Positions 14,188 through 25,019 of a stretch of 37,227 nt of DNA are shown here, piece by piece. The stretch's first letter is position 1, and every line of letters begins with the position of its first letter. The DNA is from an uncultured Alteromonadaceae bacterium (GTDB lineage Bacteria; Pseudomonadota; Gammaproteobacteria; Enterobacterales; Alteromonadaceae): assembly GCA_938085045.1 (NCBI GenBank), contig CALKGI010000245.1:1-37227 (forward strand). The letters run 5' to 3'. The notes under the pieces are model-generated. The model worked only from the letters and a program-made list of their open reading frames with translations. It had not been told where the DNA came from and did not search any database. The position numbers were made by a program, and so were the translations under genes.

Positions 14188-16533
14188 ATGAATTTACAAC
14201 GGGCCGGCAGTATCAGTGTTTTGCTGATGTTATTAGTTTTGGCCTTTGCCGCGCGCAGTTGGGTACCGTACCAATATGTTTTCGCCAAACCCGAGCAAAC
14301 TCGGCTGCTTGGCGTTGACCCATTTTTTCACCTGCGTCAAAGCAAGACGATTGTCGACCAATTTCCTCACATCAATCGCTGGGATAACGGTACTCATTTT
14401 CCTAAGGGCATTCCCAACGATGCCACTGGCCTGTTTGATGTCGCCATTGCAGCAGTTTCTATCACGGTTTATGGCCCAAATGCGACAATAAATGAGGTGG
14501 CGACAGTTGCCGCGTGGTTCTCTCCGGTTTTAGCACTTTTGGCCTGTATTTGTTTATATTTATTGGCCAGCACCCTACTCGGACGAGGAGCTGGTTTGGT
14601 TGCTGTGATGTGCTACCTATTGTATCCCGGTGACGCACTCGACCGCACGCTGTTGGGTTTTGCCGATCACCACAGCGCCGAAGCATTTTTGGCCTTAGCC
14701 ATCACTTTGGGTTTGATGCAGTTGTTCAAGCATAACAATCGGCCTTGGTGGCAACCCGCTTTTATCTGTGCCTCTCCATTTATTGCGCTTGCTTACACTT
14801 GGAAAGGCGCCGCTATATTCATGCCAATTGTCGGCTTTTGTGTGCTGTTGTATTGTACTTTTGCGTTGGCCATTGGTGTTGACGCTAAACGCTTGACGCA
14901 AGCCATCATTCGTTATGCTTTAGCACTATTGGTGGCCTTTATTGCGCTGCACTTTATCTGGCCTGAGCTAGCCTTGTTTAGCAAAGGCATGATTTGGTTA
15001 AACGCAGGCGCGGCAGGCTTGGCGCTCGGTGGTTGGGGTTATTTGTCTTTACTGAAGTTTTTAGGTCAAAAATACCCAAAAACACCTGTGGCCTTTGGCG
15101 GTTTTTTTGTGATAATCGCTATTGTTGGTCTGATTTTACTACTAACCCCTATCGGACAGAAAATTGCCAAAGTTCTGTTTGGCGCAAGAGATGCACTGAT
15201 CCTCGAACAATCAGTAGTGACGCCCAAGGCCTATTTTGAAGTACTGGGCAGTGTTGGCCTTTTGGCTCTTCCTGGTCTGATCATTGGGCTGTGGATGGCT
15301 TTTAAAAAACGCTGGCCACTTGAAATCATTTTTCCCATTGGCATGGCCGCCACATGGTTAGTATTGTGGTGGAAAACAGGTGATTTTGATTATACGGTTG
15401 TCGCATTCATCGCCTTTGCTGCCATGTTGACACTTTACGTAGCATTTGTTCAATTTAGTATTAAATGGCGAGCTGTTGCCTCTGTCATTACCGCTGCCCT
15501 GCTGATACTGCCCATCTATCCGCTGAAGTGGTCAGTTACGCCATGGGTTGACCAAGGTAAACTCTCTAGTTTGGTGATTTATGAAGATGCTTGGTATCAA
15601 GCGGCCAATTGGTTGCGGGAACGCACACCCGATCATCAAAACTACGGCGTTATGTCTTCGTGGGAGTTTGGCAATATCATTTCGGCTTATGGTGCTCGAA
15701 CGCCGATGTGGAGTCGTTTTGCGTCGAGTAGCGTGCCCAAGTGGACATTCGCTCAGTCAGAACAGCAATCACTCAAATGGTTATGTCCAACATGCGAAAA
15801 GCCTCAAAAAGGAGAACCCCAACAGCAGGTAAAATACGCCATCGTTGACGCCAAAACTCACGGGCCTTACTTTTACGCCAAAACCCAGTCTGTGAGAATG
15901 CCAATCAATACGGTGCAAAACGGCAACTTTGATGTCAAAGGTAAACCAGTGCCTCATATCAGTTTTGGCCGTTTTCGTGAGAATTCGATGATAAATCGCC
16001 TATATAGCAAAAATGGCAACGAGATGAGTCATTATCGATTGGTTTTTGAAAGCTCAGCAATCAGTTATAACGCTGCTTTTTTACAGTTGTTTGGTCAAGG
16101 AAAATACGACTATCGATTGCATGTTTTGCCAATCAACACCCCTCAAGAGAAACAGCAATACAATCGCTGGGTAAAAGCAGATGTGGTCACCACAGCCGAT
16201 GGTTACTTATATGATGACCAAATAGAACCGAGCATTAAAATATTTGAGATAGTACCGGGCAATATCATCAGTGGCACCACCGAACCCGGTGCAACCGTTC
16301 AGGCTCGGCTCGAATTAACCCGCAGCAACATAGCGCGAACATTGCGCTATACCCGAACAGGTGTTGCCGACAAAAATGGTCAATACTCGTTAACAGTACC
16401 TTATCCAACTGGGCCAGCAAAATCGTCTACCACCGTGGTTGCTCACAAACCTTATCAAGTATTTATACAATTGCCGGGACAAGGCGGATTTGTTTTTGAC
16501 AAGGCTGTAGACATCGCTGACTCAGCTAAATAA
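14188..16533 (+). CDS. STT3/AglB-like GT-C glycosyltransferase with beta-rich C-terminal domain
   Basis: A 781-residue membrane protein resembling the oligosaccharyltransferase catalytic subunits STT3/AglB/PglB, which move a lipid-linked glycan to protein asparagine. It has about 12-13 hydrophobic helices in the first 460 residues. Acidic motif 1 is GVDPFFHLR (Asp44), and GFADHHSAEA (158-167) resembles the DHH motif of archaeal AglB. The soluble part begins with SSWEFGN (Trp492-Gly495), at the place of the WWDxG signature. The last ~100 residues look like an Ig/carboxypeptidase-regulatory beta domain (SGTTEPGATVQARL). The ATG at 14188 was preferred over one 25 codons upstream because it has AAGGA and starts right before the first helix. 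No glycan or flippase genes are adjacent. True OST activity is inference; another GT-C role is possible. Confidence 0.75.
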   Translation: MNLQRAGSISVLLMLLVLAFAARSWVPYQYVFAKPEQTRLLGVDPFFHLRQSKTIVDQFPHINRWDNGTHFPKGIPNDATGLFDVAIAAVSITVYGPNATINEVATVAAWFSPVLALLACICLYLLASTLLGRGAGLVAVMCYLLYPGDALDRTLLGFADHHSAEAFLALAITLGLMQLFKHNNRPWWQPAFICASPFIALAYTWKGAAIFMPIVGFCVLLYCTFALAIGVDAKRLTQAIIRYALALLVAFIALHFIWPELALFSKGMIWLNAGAAGLALGGWGYLSLLKFLGQKYPKTPVAFGGFFVIIAIVGLILLLTPIGQKIAKVLFGARDALILEQSVVTPKAYFEVLGSVGLLALPGLIIGLWMAFKKRWPLEIIFPIGMAATWLVLWWKTGDFDYTVVAFIAFAAMLTLYVAFVQFSIKWRAVASVITAALLILPIYPLKWSVTPWVDQGKLSSLVIYEDAWYQAANWLRERTPDHQNYGVMSSWEFGNIISAYGARTPMWSRFASSSVPKWTFAQSEQQSLKWLCPTCEKPQKGEPQQQVKYAIVDAKTHGPYFYAKTQSVRMPINTVQNGNFDVKGKPVPHISFGRFRENSMINRLYSKNGNEMSHYRLVFESSAISYNAAFLQLFGQGKYDYRLHVLPINTPQEKQQYNRWVKADVVTTADGYLYDDQIEPSIKIFEIVPGNIISGTTEPGATVQARLELTRSNIARTLRYTRTGVADKNGQYSLTVPYPTGPAKSSTTVVAHKPYQVFIQLPGQGGFVFDKAVDIADSAK

Positions 16534-16711
16534 TGAAAGAAAAGGTAGCAACGCAGATATTGTGCTCATGCCAAAGTAATCGATTTTACCAAGTAGCCAA
16601 AAAATCATGATGCGTTTCTTTGTTTTCAGGCAGCAATCGCGGCTATCGTTTTTGGGTTAACGGTGTTATTCTAAAACCCTAATAATAACTCGGTGCAAAG
16701 ACCCATTTAGC

Positions 16712-19065
<2,354 letters not shown>

Positions 19066-19094
19066 TTATTCTAATATTTTTTTAAAAAATATGC

Positions 19095-19352
19095 CTATGA
19101 AGGCATATTGAATTTCTTTTCTCTTGTCCACTCTTGTGGCGTGTACGCTTTGATGCTGACCGCATGAATAGTGCCATCTTCAATCAGCGCTTTAAGCGGC
19201 GCATAAATCGTCTGTTGCTTTTTAACTCTCGACATACCATCAAAACAGTCATCGACTGCGATAATATTGTAATGAGTGCCTTCGCTTTTAACATGAACTT
19301 CAGCCAAAGCGAGCTGCTCGTTCAATAATTTTTCTACGTCTGTACTTTCCAT
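19095..19352 (-). CDS. ibaG: BolA-family protein IbaG
   Basis: An 85-residue BolA-like protein. Such proteins have a KH-like fold and form [2Fe-2S] complexes with monothiol glutaredoxins; IbaG (YrbA) is linked to acid stress and cell-envelope homeostasis. The conserved region runs from VHVKSEGTHYNIIAV through GMSRVKKQQTIYAPL to a C-terminal IHAVSIKAYTPQEW. Its place between the mla genes and murA is the same as in E. coli and separates it from BolA proper. The ATG start is clear. It lies 194 bases downstream of mlaB, a gap filled with hairpins, so it may be transcribed with mla or from its own promoter. Confidence 0.93.
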   Translation of the reverse strand: MESTDVEKLLNEQLALAEVHVKSEGTHYNIIAVDDCFDGMSRVKKQQTIYAPLKALIEDGTIHAVSIKAYTPQEWTREKKFNMPS

Positions 19353-19404
19353 TTTTTGTCACTGTAACTCTTGAAAAAGAGCCCTTGCGTTAGACTATTA
19401 TCGT

Positions 19405-19508
19405 CCTGAAGCCTACATCCTTGTAGGTTTCAGGAAACCGTTACGTTCAAGCAAGTGGAACTGCACTTACTTTTCAACAAATTGAAAAAGCAGTACATCC
19501 ATGTACCG
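19405..19508. repeat. Cluster of short hairpins (CATCC-loop type) between mlaB and ibaG
   Basis: Tandem stem-loops fill this gap: 19405-19434 (CCTGAAGCCTA/TAGGTTTCAGG around CATCCTTG, one mismatch); 19455-19470 (AAGTG/CACTT); 19471-19488 (TTTTCAA/TTGAAAA); and 19493-19506 (GTACAT-CC-ATGTAC). A further ATCCAA-TT-TTGGAT lies at 19529-19542. The first and fourth share the CATCC loop with hairpins in the mlaE-mlaD gap, which points to a dispersed repeat family rather than a terminator; no T-tract follows. Confidence 0.6.
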
Positions 19509-19546
19509 TTCAGTCAGTGCCCTTTGATATCCAATTTTGGATGACA

Positions 19547-19888
19547 CTAGAGTGAAACCAATAATTGCTCAACACCGCTAATTTCGGCTAGGTTGACCAG
19601 TTGTTCGGGTATTGCTGTTAATTTGACTGTTTGACCAGATTGTCTGGCCTGAGACATGATTTTGAGTATCCATGCCAATCCGGCGGTATCGACCTTTTCT
19701 ACTGCTGAAAAATCGATAACTAGGTGTTCGATGCTGATTCTGGAAATATCGATGCCTTTAACCAATGTCGGCACGGTAAAACGGTCGATGAATCCGGTGA
19801 GTTTGATGTCACCTTCATCGACCTGATAGGACAAAGAACTGTTGCTTCTATCGGACTGAAGATTGCTCTGATTAGGCTCAAGGCTCAT
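19547..19888 (-). CDS. mlaB: MlaB, STAS-domain subunit of the Mla ABC transporter
   Basis: A 113-residue protein whose last ~95 residues form a STAS domain, with the VDTAGLAWIL segment carrying the conserved Thr that in MlaB/SpoIIAA proteins lies at the key helix start. In the MlaFEDB complex, MlaB binds and stabilises the ATPase MlaF at the inner membrane. The first ~20 residues are polar, low-complexity and rich in Ser, Asn and Gln, probably disordered. Its ATG overlaps the mlaC stop (ATGA), so the two are probably translationally coupled. It is the last mla gene before the hairpin-rich gap. Confidence 0.93.
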   Translation of the reverse strand: MSLEPNQSNLQSDRSNSSLSYQVDEGDIKLTGFIDRFTVPTLVKGIDISRISIEHLVIDFSAVEKVDTAGLAWILKIMSQARQSGQTVKLTAIPEQLVNLAEISGVEQLLVSL

Positions 19889-20520
19889 GCCGCCGATTCA
19901 CCTTTAATATTCAACTTGGCTTTTTCGTTAAGCAAACGCGTCACATCAGCAACGCCGCCTTGTTGACGCAGCAAACTTTTGAGTTCAGCTTTTTTGCTGT
20001 TAAGCAGGCTGATACCCTCGGCAACCATGTCATAGGCTTTCCATACACCGGTTTTTTTGTTCAAGCGCACCTTAAAGTCAATATGAATGTCTGGACGGGC
20101 TTCGTCTTTAATGCGTGTTTTAACAGTGACCACTTTTTTGCCTTTAATAGACCGAGCAGGTTCAAAAACCACCTTTTGATTGGTGTATTTGGTGAACACT
20201 GTGGCATAAGTGGTGATCAAATAACCTTTAAAAGCTTTATAAAAGGCTTTTTTCTCTGTTTTGGTGGCTTTCGTTTTACCTAGCACCATTTTTGCAGCCA
20301 AACGGTAATTAATGTATGGCATCAATTCTTCGCTAACCACGGTTTTAAGATGATTGGGATTCGTTTGAATCGTACTCTGATCGGTTGCAATGCGCTTAAA
20401 AGTGCTTTCTGCCACTCGTTGAATCAATTTATATGGGTCTTCACCCTCGGCCGATACAGTTGCACTCATACCCAAAGTCGTTAGCACTAGGGTAAAAACC
20501 ATCATCAATTTTTTCATCAT
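19885..20520 (-). CDS. mlaC: MlaC, periplasmic phospholipid carrier
   Basis: MlaC shuttles phospholipid between the outer-membrane MlaA-porin complex and the inner-membrane MlaFEDB transporter. The 211-residue protein has a signal peptide (about 1-24, ending VSA) and the Tol_Tol_Ttg2 domain: DPYKLIQRVAESTF, the ELMPYINYRLAAKMVLG segment, the FKGYLITTYATVFTKY helix and a C-terminal KAYDMVAEGISLLNS strand-helix. The ATG at 20520 was chosen because AGGA lies 6 bases before it; a GTG 7 codons upstream is less likely. It overlaps mlaB by 4 bases. Confidence 0.95.
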   Translation of the reverse strand: MMKKLMMVFTLVLTTLGMSATVSAEGEDPYKLIQRVAESTFKRIATDQSTIQTNPNHLKTVVSEELMPYINYRLAAKMVLGKTKATKTEKKAFYKAFKGYLITTYATVFTKYTNQKVVFEPARSIKGKKVVTVKTRIKDEARPDIHIDFKVRLNKKTGVWKAYDMVAEGISLLNSKKAELKSLLRQQGGVADVTRLLNEKAKLNIKGESAA

Positions 20521-20546
20521 TTTATTCCTCATTTCAACCACACTTT

Positions 20547-21017
20547 CTACCCATCATTTCCTACACTAAACAAGAATTGGCCAATCAGTTCTTCTAAAAC
20601 CAATGCCGACTTTGTATCCTCTATATAATCACCCGCTTGCAAAATATCAACCGTCTCGTCGATAAAACCCGGGGAAAATCCGATATATTGCTCGCCCAAC
20701 AAGCCGGATGTTAAAATTGAGACGCTACTGGTCTCTGAAAAGTTGCTGTATTTAAGCTCAAGCGTCAAAGTCACTACCGGCAGATAGTCTTCTGGGTCCA
20801 ATATAATCGAGCTTACACGACCAATGACCACACCACCAACTTTAACCGCCGAGCGGTGTTTTAAACCGCCGATATTGTCAAATTTAGCTTTAAGCTCATA
20901 TGTCTCACCACTGCCAGTGGCACTGATATCTGCCACCTTAAACGCCAGAACAATCATCGCGGCAATCGCCAACGTGACAAACAGTCCGACCATAATCTCT
21001 ACTTTTCTAGTACTCAT
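20547..21017 (-). CDS. mlaD: MlaD, MCE-domain subunit of the Mla transporter
   Basis: A 156-residue protein with one N-terminal membrane helix (about 8-28) and a single MCE domain (about 38-118), which in E. coli forms a hexameric lipid channel on the periplasmic side of MlaE. Conserved elements are the FDNIGGLKHRSAVKVGGVV stretch, LPVVTLTLE and TSGLLGEQYIG, followed by DTKSALVLEELIGQFL. It lacks the long C-terminal tail of the E. coli protein. The start at 21017 (MSTRKVEIMVGLFV) was chosen by alignment from memory with E. coli MlaD; upstream in-frame ATGs at 21023 and 21140 would add unlike residues and run into the hairpin repeats. Confidence 0.95.
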   Translation of the reverse strand: MSTRKVEIMVGLFVTLAIAAMIVLAFKVADISATGSGETYELKAKFDNIGGLKHRSAVKVGGVVIGRVSSIILDPEDYLPVVTLTLELKYSNFSETSSVSILTSGLLGEQYIGFSPGFIDETVDILQAGDYIEDTKSALVLEELIGQFLFSVGNDG

Positions 21018-21043
21018 TCTCATCCACCAAACACTATTATCGC

Positions 21044-21147
21044 CCAGAAATAAACATCCCTTTTTATTTCTGGAAACGCTGTCGTAAAAACGTGGTTTTA
21101 CTAAGCTCACATTTTCTTTTGAAAATGGCGGTACATCCATATACCGC
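21044..21147. repeat. CATCC-loop hairpins between mlaE and mlaD
   Basis: Three stem-loops are present: 21044-21073 (CCAGAAATAAA/TTTATTTCTGG, 11 perfect pairs, loop CATCCCTT), 21110-21127 (CATTTTC-TTTT-GAAAATG) and 21128-21147 (GCGGTACAT-CC-ATATACCGC, one mismatch). Two of them share the CATCC loop with those between mlaB and ibaG. They lie just upstream of the mlaD start in the mRNA and could affect its translation or relative mRNA stability. Confidence 0.6.
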
Positions 21148-21188
21148 TCCAGTTCTCTCTCATTTAGAATCGACTACACCAATCCAAA

Positions 21189-21971
21189 TTAGCTAGAGAA
21201 CATAAATACAGTTAACACAAAATCTAATCCCAAAATGGCCAATGAGGCCTGCACCACAGTATCTGTGGTGGCTTTACTAATACCGTCTGCTGTTGGCACA
21301 GCGTTATATCCTTTGTAAAGTGATATCCAGGTAACCACAATGGCAAACACTATGCTTTTAATTACGCCGTTAAATACATCATCGACCAAATCAACTTTTG
21401 ATTGCATAATCGACCAAAAGTTACCGCCATCGATACCCAACCATTCAACGCCCACCAAATGGCCACCTAAAATGCCAATGGTCGAGAAGATAATTGCCAA
21501 CAAAGGCATACAAAACAGTCCAGCCCAAAACCTTGGTGCAATCACTCGGCGCAGCGGGTCAATCGCCATCATTTCCATGCTCGACAATTGCTCGGTTGAT
21601 TTCATCAAACCAATCTCTGCGGTTAATGCCGAGCCTGCCCGTCCGGCAAACAACAAACCGGTAACCACAGGACCCAACTCTCTGAGCAAAGACAAGCCAA
21701 CCATTGGGCCTAAGCTGTCCTCAGCGCCATAGTCAACCAGCACGGTATAACCTTGAAGTGCCAACACCATGCCAATAAATAAACCTGACACCATAATAAT
21801 GGTCAGTGACTGAACTCCCACCACGTAGATTTGCCTAACAAATAATGGAAAGCCTTTGCGAATACTGGGTATCCCAAACAGCGCGCCAAACAACATAATG
21901 CTGGCCCGGCCTACGCCGCCAATTCGGTCAAATACGCCAGCACCGATACTTTGCAACATATTGAGGATCAT
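21189..21971 (-). CDS. mlaE: MlaE, permease of the Mla transporter
   Basis: A 260-residue MlaE/YrbE-type inner-membrane permease, a dimer in the MlaFEDB lipid transporter. It has about five hydrophobic segments and the family signature regions [49 protein letters not shown] and [20 protein letters not shown], the last being the coupling helix contacting the ATPase. Its ATG overlaps the mlaF TGA (ATGA). A 171-base gap with hairpin repeats separates it from mlaD. Confidence 0.96.
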   Translation of the reverse strand: MILNMLQSIGAGVFDRIGGVGRASIMLFGALFGIPSIRKGFPLFVRQIYVVGVQSLTIIMVSGLFIGMVLALQGYTVLVDYGAEDSLGPMVGLSLLRELGPVVTGLLFAGRAGSALTAEIGLMKSTEQLSSMEMMAIDPLRRVIAPRFWAGLFCMPLLAIIFSTIGILGGHLVGVEWLGIDGGNFWSIMQSKVDLVDDVFNGVIKSIVFAIVVTWISLYKGYNAVPTADGISKATTDTVVQASLAILGLDFVLTVFMFSS

Positions 21972-22783
21972 TTGACGCCCCCGAGTAACTCACAATGATA
22001 ATCTTCAGCCTTGAAGTGAAAAGGTACCGGACCATCAGGCAAACCTTGCATAAACTGCTGCACCAATGGCGATTCGTGATCTAGCAACTCTTGCGGGGTG
22101 CCTTTACCAATCACCCTTTGATCAGCAATGATATAAACGAAATCGGCAATACTCATTACCTCTGGTACATCGTGCGATACCACAATTGAGGTTAATCCCA
22201 GCGAATCGTTGAGTTGTTTAATAAGCCTAACAATCACGCCCATTGAAATAGGGTCTTGGCCGGCAAAGGGTTCGTCATACATAATCAGTTTTGGGTCAAG
22301 CGCAATGGCTCTGGCCAGCGCAGCCCTTCTTGCCATACCACCAGACAATTCATGAGGCATCAAATCTCGTGCACCACGCAAACCAACGGCTTCGAGTTTT
22401 AATAGCACCATGGTTCTAATGATGTCTTCGGGCAGTTTAGTGTGTTCACGAATCGCAAAAGCCACGTTGTCGAACACGCTCATGTCAGTAAATAGCGCGC
22501 CGCTTTGAAACAACATGCTCATATCTTGCCTGACTTGATACAGTTTTTTGCGACCAAGGGTAGGAATGTTATGACCTCGAAAGACAATTGAGCCACTGTC
22601 AGGTTTAATCTGTCCGCCTATTAACCGCAATAAAGTAGTTTTACCGATGCCGCTAGGTCCCATGATGGCTGTAACTTTACCTTTTGGGAAACGCATATTA
22701 ATATCGGTATAGATGGGACGATCACCCCGAGAAAAGCTTAGCTGTTCAATTTCGACGCTGTATTGAGGTATTGGTTCAGGCAA
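21968..22783 (-). CDS. mlaF: MlaF, ATPase of the Mla phospholipid transporter
   Basis: A 271-residue ABC ATPase: Walker [10 protein letters not shown], signature LSGGMARR, Walker [11 protein letters not shown] and the H-loop SHDVPEV. The long [15 protein letters not shown] stretch and the C-terminal extension ending in the DGPVPF element are typical of MlaF, where the tail holds the partner monomer. It is the first gene of the mla operon. The start is a TTG at 22781-22783 with AAGGA 7 bases upstream; no ATG is available until residue ~30, inside the domain. A weak start in the first gene could limit transporter level. Confidence 0.95.
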   Translation of the reverse strand: MPEPIPQYSVEIEQLSFSRGDRPIYTDINMRFPKGKVTAIMGPSGIGKTTLLRLIGGQIKPDSGSIVFRGHNIPTLGRKKLYQVRQDMSMLFQSGALFTDMSVFDNVAFAIREHTKLPEDIIRTMVLLKLEAVGLRGARDLMPHELSGGMARRAALARAIALDPKLIMYDEPFAGQDPISMGVIVRLIKQLNDSLGLTSIVVSHDVPEVMSIADFVYIIADQRVIGKGTPQELLDHESPLVQQFMQGLPDGPVPFHFKAEDYHCELLGGVK

Positions 22784-22785
22784 CT

Positions 22786-22802
22786 CGACATCCTTCGGGT
22801 CG
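22786..22802 (-). promoter_or_regulatory. Small hairpin presenting the mlaF Shine-Dalgarno
   Basis: On the minus strand CGAC and GTCG flank CCGAAGGAT, so the AAGGA ribosome binding site of the TTG-initiated mlaF lies in a loop. The stem is only 4 bp and regulation is speculative. The plus-strand reading also contains CATCC in the loop, like the hairpins inside the operon. Confidence 0.3.
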
Positions 22803-22907
22803 TATACTTTACAAAAAGGTACAATTAGATTTAAGTGGTGCTATTCTATCTCTTTTTAGGCTGATAGGAATAATAATATTTGCGAATAACCTATAAGAAA
22901 CGTCGAT

Positions 22908-22936
22908 TTGACAATTAAATCGTCACCAATTGTAAA
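22908..22936 (+). promoter_or_regulatory. Likely sigma-70 promoter for yrbG-kdsD-kdsC-lpt
   Basis: A perfect -35 box TTGACA (22908-22913), a 17-base spacer and TGTAAA (4 of 6 to TATAAT, 22931-22936) point right, about 80 bases before yrbG in the divergent mlaF-yrbG region. An inverted repeat (22918-22948) overlaps the -10 and start site. Confidence 0.45.
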
Positions 22937-22948
22937 CAATTGACGATT
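22918..22948 (+). repeat. Inverted repeat overlapping the yrbG promoter
   Basis: AATCGTC and GACGATT form outer arms and AATTG/CAATT inner arms around TAAA, with a small bulge. TTTTTCTTTT follows, as in a terminator, but no plus-strand gene precedes it, so it may be an operator or the end of a short RNA. The left arm can alternatively pair with CGATTT at 22904-22909. Confidence 0.45.
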
Positions 22949-23018
22949 TTTCTTTTAATTTACCAAAATAATCCGCAGAATTGCGCGTAACTATGTCCTG
23001 AATTTTTAATAGGCCCGC

Positions 23019-23990
23019 ATGTTACAACCCGCTATATTCATTTTACTCAGTCTAGCCGTTTTGGTTTGGAGTGCTGATCGCTTTGTCTATGGTGCTGCTG
23101 CCATAGCCAAAAATTTCGGCATATCTCCTTTAATCATCGGTTTAACCATAGTAGCTATGGGCTCTTCTGCTCCTGAAATGCTGGTTGCCTCACAAGCAGC
23201 ACTAGCAGGAAAAACAGAAATGGCCGTTGGTAATGCGGTCGGTTCAAATATAACCAATATTCTACTGGTGCTTGGCGCCACAGCATTAATCAAACCTTTA
23301 GTCGTTGCGTCAAAAACAGTCAAACGCGAACTGCCTATCATGTTAACCATCAGCCTATTAGCCTTTTACATGGTCAGCGATAACTTCCTCTCTCGGGTTG
23401 AGGGCATCACACTACTGTTTGGTTTTGCCATTTTTATCTTCACTTTGATTAGAGTGTCGATGAATCAAAAGTCGGCTAAAGATCCAATGCTAGTCGAAAT
23501 GGAAAGTGAAATACCAGATAACGTACCAAACAAAAAAGCCGCCTTTTGGTTACTCGTAGGCCTCATTCTGTTACCGCTAAGCGCCAGTTTACTGGTTGAT
23601 TCTGCCGTGGTTATCGCCAAAAACTATGGTGTTAGTGATTTAGTCATTGGCCTAACCATTATCGCCATTGGCACCAGTTTACCAGAGCTTGCTGCCAGTG
23701 TTATGGGCGTACTCAAAGGTGAAGACGACTTGGCCATAGGTAACATAGTCGGCTCTAATATATTCAACATTTTGGCCGTTTTATCCCTTGGTGGTGTCAT
23801 AAACCCCGCCGTTATCAACGCCGACGCTTCAACCCGAGATTTTCCAATCATGCTAATTGCCTCCATCGTTTTGATGGCGATGGCATTTGGCTTTAAGCGC
23901 GATGGTCGTATAAACCGAATCGAAGGGTTTATTTTGGTGAGCTTTTTTGTGGCTTACCAATACATCCTGTTTCGCCATACCATGGGCTAA
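23019..23990 (+). CDS. yrbG: Calcium/sodium antiporter YrbG
   Basis: A 323-residue cation/Ca2+ exchanger of the CaCA superfamily. It is an internal duplication of five membrane helices: alpha-1 repeat GSSAPEMLVASQAAL plus GNAVGSNITNILLVLG, and alpha-2 repeat GTSLPELAASV plus GNIVGSNIFNILAVLS, both with the ion-binding acidic residue. It sits at the head of the kds-lpt cluster as in E. coli and divergent from mlaF. The gap of 57 bases to kdsD suggests co-transcription. Confidence 0.95.
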   Translation: MLQPAIFILLSLAVLVWSADRFVYGAAAIAKNFGISPLIIGLTIVAMGSSAPEMLVASQAALAGKTEMAVGNAVGSNITNILLVLGATALIKPLVVASKTVKRELPIMLTISLLAFYMVSDNFLSRVEGITLLFGFAIFIFTLIRVSMNQKSAKDPMLVEMESEIPDNVPNKKAAFWLLVGLILLPLSASLLVDSAVVIAKNYGVSDLVIGLTIIAIGTSLPELAASVMGVLKGEDDLAIGNIVGSNIFNILAVLSLGGVINPAVINADASTRDFPIMLIASIVLMAMAFGFKRDGRINRIEGFILVSFFVAYQYILFRHTMG

Positions 23991-24047
23991 TAATTAGGGC
24001 TGATAATGAAGCCCGTTCCCCGAAAACACTATTGAGAACCGCACACT

Positions 24048-25019
24048 ATGGAAACAATCGATTTTCGTCCACTAGGGCGACAAGTCTTATCCGTTGAAAA
24101 AGAAGCGATTGACCAGTTGGCACAGTATATCGATGATTGTTTCAATCAAGCCTGTAGCCTGATTTATCATTGCAAGGGACGAGTTGTCGTCATCGGCATG
24201 GGCAAGTCAGGTCATATCGGTGGCAAAATAGCCGCCACAATGGCCAGTACCGGCACACCGGCATTTTTTGTTCACCCCGGTGAAGCCAGTCACGGCGATT
24301 TGGGCATGATAACAGCTGAGGATATTGTGATCTTAATCTCTAATTCAGGAGAGACTGGCGAAGTCATTTCTATTATCCCGGTGATTAAACGTATCGGTGC
24401 CAGCATTATTTCTATGTCGGGCAACACTCAATCTACGCTGGCTAAACTGTCGAACGTGCATGTTTGTATCAAAGTAGAAAAAGAAGCCTGCCCGCTGGGT
24501 TTGGCCCCAACAGCAAGCACCACAGCAACACTTGCCATGGGTGATGCCATAGCCGTTGCTCTGCTTGAAGCCAGAGGTTTTTCACCAGACGATTTTGCCC
24601 TGTCTCATCCGGGTGGCAGTTTGGGTAAACGCTTGTTGTTGCGTCTTGAAGACATCATGCATAAAGACGCTAGAGTGCCAAAGGTCAATCAGTCAGAACT
24701 GATGCAACAAGCACTGCTTGAGATCTCACAAAAAGGTCTTGGTATGACCTCAGTCGTTGATGATAACGGCGTTTTAGTGGGTTTGTTTACCGATGGCGAC
24801 TTACGCCGGGTATTTGATTTACGAATTGACCTACACAACACCACCATTGGTGAAGTGATGCACACCAGTTGTGTCACAGCCCCGCCGCAAATGTTGGCCG
24901 CCGAGGCATTAAAGCTGATGGAAGACAAAAAAATCAATGGCTTGGTGATCACCGATGAAGGCAATCACCCCATCGGTGCGATGAATATGCAAACGTTGTT
25001 GCAATCGGGGATGCTCTAA
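24048..25019 (+). CDS. kdsD: Arabinose-5-phosphate isomerase (KdsD)
   Basis: KdsD interconverts ribulose 5-phosphate and arabinose 5-phosphate, the first step to KDO for LPS. The 323-residue protein has an N-terminal SIS sugar-phosphate domain (GMGKSGHIGGKIAATMASTG, about 50-70; SNSGETGEV, about 100-108; LGLAPTASTTATLAMGDA) and a C-terminal CBS pair (about 205-320). Length and architecture are those of E. coli KdsD. The stop is immediately followed by the kdsC ATG. Confidence 0.97.
   Translation: METIDFRPLGRQVLSVEKEAIDQLAQYIDDCFNQACSLIYHCKGRVVVIGMGKSGHIGGKIAATMASTGTPAFFVHPGEASHGDLGMITAEDIVILISNSGETGEVISIIPVIKRIGASIISMSGNTQSTLAKLSNVHVCIKVEKEACPLGLAPTASTTATLAMGDAIAVALLEARGFSPDDFALSHPGGSLGKRLLLRLEDIMHKDARVPKVNQSELMQQALLEISQKGLGMTSVVDDNGVLVGLFTDGDLRRVFDLRIDLHNTTIGEVMHTSCVTAPPQMLAAEALKLMEDKKINGLVITDEGNHPIGAMNMQTLLQSGML

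Noticed and set aside
22918..22957. Terminator of an upstream plus-strand gene
   Set aside because: No plus-strand gene lies upstream; the region divides divergent genes, so it is listed as an inverted repeat instead.
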